Source of the DNA: Uloborus plumipes
Taxonomy: Eukaryota > Arthropoda > Arachnida > Araneae > Uloboridae
DNA length: 64,000 bases
Direction of reading: 5' to 3'
Assembly (NCBI GenBank): GCA_038373865.1
Contig: JAXGGA010001118.1
Coordinates: 1 to 64,000 of the forward strand
A model generated the notes under the pieces. It saw only the letters and a program-made list of their open reading frames with translations. It ran no database searches and had not been told where the DNA came from. Position 1 is the first letter of the stretch. Every line of letters starts with the position of its first letter. Positions 58,800-64,000 of this stretch are shown here, piece after piece. The position numbers were made by a program, and so were the translations under genes.

Positions 58800-59660
58800 T
58801 AAGCAGACGATCAAAACAATGAGTGTCATTTTCCGCTTCCGCAAATGAAGAGTCACCGGGTTTTGAGAGGAAACTGATCGATGCAACTCGCTTCCAGACG
58901 GGTTGACGCACAGGAAATTTTGAAAGCAGGTAACTGCGATAAGAACTATATTTTGTGTTAGTTACTTCACGCCTCTCCTTCCCCTGCTCAGTTTCCATTA
59001 ATTTTGAACGATCCATTCATTAATCAGCAACTCTGCTCTTTTAGTCAATTTCAGCCGACATATATCTAAATGATCAATACTCTTTCCCTTTGCTACACAT
59101 TACAACATAATCAAAAACCGAGAAAGTCCCCATTTATTTATTAATATTTTTTTATTTGAAGCATTTCACACTAATCTAACTTGAATTCGCAATTTAGAAA
59201 TTTATTTATTCAGTAGACAACGTTTTGTGAGCTAAACTTGTCTTAAGTTTTTAATTGACCAAATAGTTGGATATTTGTTTTGTGTTTGGCAGCAATTTGT
59301 GAAACGCATAGCGTCTACCTAACGTTATATGTTGCTTGCAAGATTGCAGGTTAGTGCTCGTCCACAAATAATGTCGGGCTTTGAAGGGCGGGGGTCAACA
59401 AGAAGTGTGACATCACGGTGACATCGCACTTTTTATTTTACATGTTTATGAAAAGCTGTGACATATGACAAGGGGAGAGAAGGGGTAAGATGGAAGTCTT
59501 TCACAAAAGGTGGAAGGGAGTAAAATTTGTTGGAAAAAATTTTAAATGTATGAACAGATCATTGTCTGAGCAATCTCCTTTTTTATATTACAATGAGAAA
59601 AACTAGGATTTCTCTCCTAGATAAATAGATATTTCCATTGTTTTGTGGAACACTGATTTC
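58800..59660. other. Unassigned sequence
   Basis: A minus-strand open frame at 58690-59016 overlaps the Harbinger-like remnant in another frame and shows no domain. Confidence 0.4.
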
Positions 59661-59669
59661 GGATACAAC

Positions 59670-59835
59670 CAGTCCTGTCATTTCAAATTTTTCTTTGGGG
59701 GTCGATGCGTATATGTTTAATGCATATTCTCCCTAAAATCAACAAAACCCTCGGCCGCATATATGTGAAGACATTAGTTTTTCAAAACAAGGGTAAGAGG
59801 AAAATTTCCCTCTCCTGACAGCCCTTAATGACAGG
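59670..59835 (+). repeat. Dispersed repeat family, divergent copy 4
   Basis: It begins CAGTCCTGTCATTTCAAATT, matching the end of the 12613-12798 copy, and contains CATTAGTTTTTCAAAAC. It ends TTAATGACAGG. No TSD was found. Confidence 0.55.
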
Positions 59836-59870
59836 TTTGAAAGCGATAATTTTACTTCTTACTTTCAATA

Positions 59871-60098
59871 CCGTAAAGTCGGGTTACTTGGACCCTAGGG
59901 GGTTACTTGAGCCCATTACAGTAAAATGATAAAATCTAGGTTTGGTACTTATTAGTTGAAGACTTGCACGTAGTTCCTCGTTTCTCCTCTAGGTAGAAGC
60001 CCTCTGCAGTCTCTAATGCTAGTACCAAACCCAGATTTTATCATTTTACTGTGGGCTCAAGTAACCTCCTTGTGGGTCCAAGTAACCCGACTTTACGG
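59871..60098. mobile_element. Palindromic MITE, 228 bp, TA target
   Basis: The ends are CCGTAAAGTCGGGTTACTTG and its complement, with TA at 59869-59870 and 60099-60100. Arms of about 90 bp flank a central spacer of about 60 bp. Confidence 0.9.
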
Positions 60099-60100
60099 TA

Positions 60101-62920
60101 AATTATTAAAAAATCCCTGAATAATACTAATAGTAATACTGAACCGTTACTCTAATAAATACTGAATTACTGAATGCTTGCATAACAATCCATTGGTATT
60201 TTTATTCAATAGAATTTGGTACCATCCGTGGCAAAACGCAATGGTTTGCGACAACCTTTGTCTTTTCTACAAAAGTAATAACTAAATTTCAAAAAATGGT
60301 TGCAATGCTAGACACACCTGAATAAGGATTAACTTTGATTCATCCATACCGCAAATCTGATTCACAACCATAATTCGCCTTTGGCGTAAACTTCTGGTAA
60401 TCTTACAACAAGATATTAAAGTTTACCACCTCCTATCAGTGCATTCCGGATGCTTGGTAATTCCTTTCAAAGCCGGAAAATTTGAACGCATCCATTAAAT
60501 CTAAAAGATCTTTAATTTTAAACTGAAGGTACTTACCTCGAGTTGATGTGAAAACTAAAAACGGAAAAATAAGTCTCTGATGTCAAAATTGAGTTATCTG
60601 AGGAATCGATTGGCAAAATCGATATTTGCTGCTGGAAAAGATCATTTTTCTTGCTTTGGCAGTGATGTGATTTCTTGCTGCGGGGTATTTCCTGTGGATC
60701 ATTGGAATCGAGAGTCTGAGAGCTGCTGGAATTAATCCATCCGTAAAGAAATTGGGAAGTACTGACAGTGATAGATTCCTTTTATTTATCTCTGTGATTC
60801 CTGCGTTCCTCTTATGATCAATAAAAGTTTTATTCAGTTTGCCAATTAAGCTTTAATGTAAGTTAAAAACCATAATTTATTGAAAATTTATTTCTCATTG
60901 TTTTTCGATAGTAATTGAATGCATTTTTTCGAGTTTTTGGATCTGAATCCATCGTCGATGCGCCTGTTGTGATGTTAACGTCTCACGTAGTGTGTTTATG
61001 ACTTTCACTCTCTAATTAAGTTACCATCGCGCGAAAGTCGAAGTATCATGGCCCTTTGGTATGCTTCGCTGGATTTTGCCGCACTTCTTCTGAATTCAGT
61101 GGTTTTTCAATTAGCAAATACTTGTATTCTGTAAATAATGGGGTGGGGTGTAAGACAGCCCTAAAAAAAAATACAATTTGATTTCTGTGTCACTTTCAGA
61201 GTTGATTTAGATCTCCCTTGTGAGTGCACTGTTGACAAAAGCATTAGTATTGAACATCTGCCACCCTGCTATTGAATTTCATTTATACAGTTGAAGTTTT
61301 CGACTAAAAGAGATTGATAAAAAATATTTGTAAACATTTCAGTTTTTTGCAATGTGTTGACAATGTTGTAGTTGCTCTCATAGGCATGCCATTTCTGTAT
61401 TTTCCAACTCTAATTGAGTTCTATATCTGACTAAAATGAAAATATAAACCTTCTGTAACAAGAAACTACAATTTTAGTTGAATTTTCGGAAAAATAAGTC
61501 TGAACGCGGGGCCGCCTTTTACCATGTTGACGTTCTCTTTGAATCAAACGCAGATAGGTTGCACGTTGAACTGAAGTTGTTTTTATCTCCAAATGTTGAG
61601 CTGTTTGTGTAACCCTCAGATATTTTGCTGAAACGTATTATTTACCTAATTCTTACAATCTGAGCTACTATTAAGTTTTTCATCATAAAAAGATGTTGTA
61701 GTGCCAAACTTTGATGATTCGCGGCTCCCAAACTTTTCTTATTCGCGGCACTCATTCAAAAATTATTTTCTCATGGCATCCTAGTCTATCTTTATTACAT
61801 GTATCGACACCATGTACAACACTCCGCCGCACCTTTTAGAGTGCTGTGGCATCCGCTGTGAAAATTTGCGTTTTTGCTAATAAAATGCAACTATGTTGAA
61901 TATCAATGAAATGTAGAAGCATTTCGCTTGTGAATATTAGTTTCATTTTTGTAGCTGCCGCTTTGTTTGATGTTGCATTCCATTCCTTAGAAATCAATCT
62001 ACTGCAAGAAATTTGACGTCTTCATTCCATTCATACACGCTTGATGACGAAGACATAAATGGACAAAACCGGGATGTTTTTCAGAACCGAATTGCGTTTC
62101 CTTAATTCTGTCGGTTTCGCTCTAACCAAGTGTCTCATGAATGATAGAAATTCCATTTATTAGCCATTGGAGAGTCACTACTGACACACATCCTGCGCCG
62201 TGTCTTTCTCCATTTCCGGAGCGAATGCGGAAGGATACCATCTCAAAGATGGCGAAACAATTACGTCCCACGAACAATGAAAGGGGCAAGCGCGGAGTCA
62301 CTTTCAATTGGAAATGGTGTTGGGCGACAAATGACATTTCATAGCTCAAAGCATGCATGAAATGCATTGCAAGCTGAGTGCTTGAACGTTGATCCGTGGT
62401 TAACGCCTGATTTCTTGTGCAAAGTGTGGCAGTGCATTGTTTTCTCATTGTTTCAAGATCTCATCTTACTGTTGGCGTCGATAGGAGTACAATTATGTGT
62501 TATATTGTTCTGGAAAAATCATGTTGGCAAAAAGTTTAACCTATCCGTCTGGAAAACTTCGCTCCTCCCTCTTAAGTAAGTTTTGTTCTCTCATCTCTAC
62601 TCATTCATTTCACCTTTGCAGGTAATTTTTATTTATTCCTATGTCTTAGGCCAGTGTTTATCAACTTACCATTCGCGTGGAAACCTTTTGACAATGTTGA
62701 AGTTCTTGTTATCCTTAGCGTTCTCGTAACTTATTATTTTTTCCTCTTATTTTTCGACAATCATTAATGGGATGTAAAAAATAACTATTCTTTTGTTACC
62801 CTTAACAATGACCATGGAACTGAGGTGTTTCGCTGAACGCTGATTGGGAAATGCTGCCTCTGGTCTTAGAAATTGAATCTATTCCACTTTATTTTCTAAG
62901 TACCCCTTTTAACCGCTTTT
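60101..62920. other. Unassigned sequence
   Basis: No gene is firmly supported. CpG-richer patches lie at 60950-61090 and 62030-62350. The latter is open on both strands, without a recognised domain. At 61690-61870 a GATTCGCGGCTCCCAAAC string looks like decayed hAT sequence. Confidence 0.4.
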
Positions 62921-63214
62921 TACTTTCTTCTATATCTAATATATAGAAGAAAGTATTGGTTTCGTGAAAATTTTCGAATGTCGAATTTTGACGGATTTGC
63001 ACGTGTTGAGGTGCGCTGAGTCCATTTCGACCATTTTTGGAAAATGTCTGTCTGTGTGTGTGTCTGTCTGTCTGTCTGTGTGTGTGTGTGAGTCTGTATG
63101 TGTGTGACCAGTTTTTGTGGCCGCGCTAGAGCAAAAACTACTGCATGAAATCGAACAAAAATTTTTGCACGTATGTACCACCATGTGAACTGGTGCACCT
63201 GACTTTGTTTAGCG
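62921..63214 (-). mobile_element. Body and terminal hairpin of the satellite-bearing element, right copy
   Basis: The hairpin at 62921-62955 has the same 15-bp arms as at 644-678, with loop CTAAT. It is followed by the reverse of the 389-643 body, with a TG/TCTG microsatellite at about 63040-63105. Identity to the left copy is high by eye. Confidence 0.85.
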
Positions 63215-63655
63215 AATTCCTCCAAGGGGGGTGGAGCAATCGCACGTGTTCTGCGCGGGGGTGATTGCTATATCGCAGGAAGTAACCGGCGGAATCAAAC
63301 AAAAATTGGTCCATAGGTAGACCCTACTGAGTACAGGTGCTGATTTAATTTGTTTGTCAATATCTAAAAGGGGGGTGGAGCAATCGCACGTGTTCTGCGC
63401 GGGGGTGATTGCTATATCGCAGGAAGTAACCGGCGGAATCAAACAAAAATTGGTCCATAGGTAGACCCTACTGAGTACAGGTGCTGATTTAATTTGTTTG
63501 TCAATATCTTGAAGGGGGTGGAGCAATCGCACGTGTTCTGCGCGGGGGTGACTGCTATATCTCAGGAAGTAACCGGCGGAATCAAACGAAAATTGGTCCA
63601 TAGGTAGGCCCTATTGAGTACAGGTGCTGATTCAATTTGTGTGTCAATATCTCAA
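63215..63655 (-). repeat. Satellite-like tandem repeat, right copy
   Basis: Three units of about 145 bp start near 63220, 63366 and 63511 at the GGGGGTGGAGCAATCGCACG block. They are the reverse of the array at 1-388. Confidence 0.9.
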
Positions 63656-64000
63656 AGTTAGCAATAAAAAATGCTTATTTTGTCATTGCACCTACTGTAT
63701 CTCGGGAAATATTGCTGCGATTTGAATGAAATTTGGAATAACACTAACCCAATATGGAAGTAAGCATCGATTAAATTTTGACGCCAATCGCCCCAGGGGG
63801 AGGGTGGGGTGATTTTTGCGCTTAGTCAACAATGCGAAAAATTAATTCATTAAAAAATCGCTTTCACGCTATTTAATTATCAAAACTGCTGAAAACTTTC
63901 AATCACGGAGTAGAAAGAAGGAGAGAAATGTTCTACGGATGCGCTAGTTTGAAAGTGGCAACAAATTCTCACACGCCGCCAGAGGACGCTAGCTGAAACG
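63656..64000 (-). other. Sequence beyond the right satellite, probably the same element
   Basis: It contains TATCTCGGGAAATATTGCTG, a variant of the satellite's TATATCTCAGGAAGTAACCG segment, so the element probably extends past the window edge. No gene was seen. Confidence 0.4.

Noticed and set aside
1..64000. CRISPR arrays, bacterial operons, riboswitches, rRNA and tRNA genes
   Set aside because: The sequence is eukaryotic in character. The direct repeats present are satellites or transposon parts, and no A/B-box pairs or rRNA cores were recognised by eye.
62921..64000. The inverted copies at the window ends as termini of one giant 62-kb element
   Set aside because: Both copies carry the element's complete inner terminus (the hairpin) and look like two independent members of a common family. 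Nothing between them suggests a single mobile unit.

Overview
This is a stretch of AT-rich eukaryotic nuclear DNA. It has intron and splice-type signals, CA/TG microsatellites, long homopolymer runs, no operons and almost no long open frames. The repeat content (hAT, Tigger/pogo, Tc1/mariner-like and piggyBac elements, plus hammerhead-ribozyme motifs of the type seen in animal Penelope-like elements and retrozymes) fits an arthropod. My best guess is an arachnid, but that is inference and I ran no database search.

Most of the window is a graveyard of DNA transposons, many still bounded by readable target-site duplications (TSDs). From left to right: inverted copies of one satellite/microsatellite/hairpin element lie at both ends of the window (1-678 and 62921-64000). 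A Tigger-like element (3174-5859) contains a foldback element at TTAA. A fragment encoding a FLYWCH zinc finger lies at 6319-6540 (minus). A 4-kb hAT-type element (7770-11771, TSD CCCTGCCT) contains a second hAT (9380-10022, TSD GGTTAGAG). A TIR element (13909-14668) carries a decayed hammerhead ribozyme. A three-level nest occupies 17749-19532. Further hAT-type elements lie at 19563-20856, 25090-26982, 37998-40589 (with a nested TTAA foldback), 41342-41864 and 43455-45407. A piggyBac-type element lies at 42550-43125. At 51030-54508 a host repeat has been hit by two TA-targeting elements.

Real gene content is sparse. The best candidate for a host gene is a first coding exon at 15153-15195 (plus): a signal-peptide-like start ending at a strong GTAAGT donor, followed by a long AT-rich presumed intron. 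No downstream exon could be fixed with confidence. Other coding-like pieces are a 63-aa frame followed by AATAAA (54714-54905), an 81-codon frame lacking ATG (32266-32511, minus), a hAT transposase C-terminal remnant (43661-43885) and a possible Harbinger transposase remnant (58649-58792, minus).

The most interesting signals are two hammerhead-ribozyme-shaped sequences, at 14098-14141 and 32144-32226. One of them has a long stem I. Also notable are two independent insertions of a 1.2-1.4 kb foldback element at TTAA, and a roughly 255-bp MITE hit twice by unrelated hAT elements.
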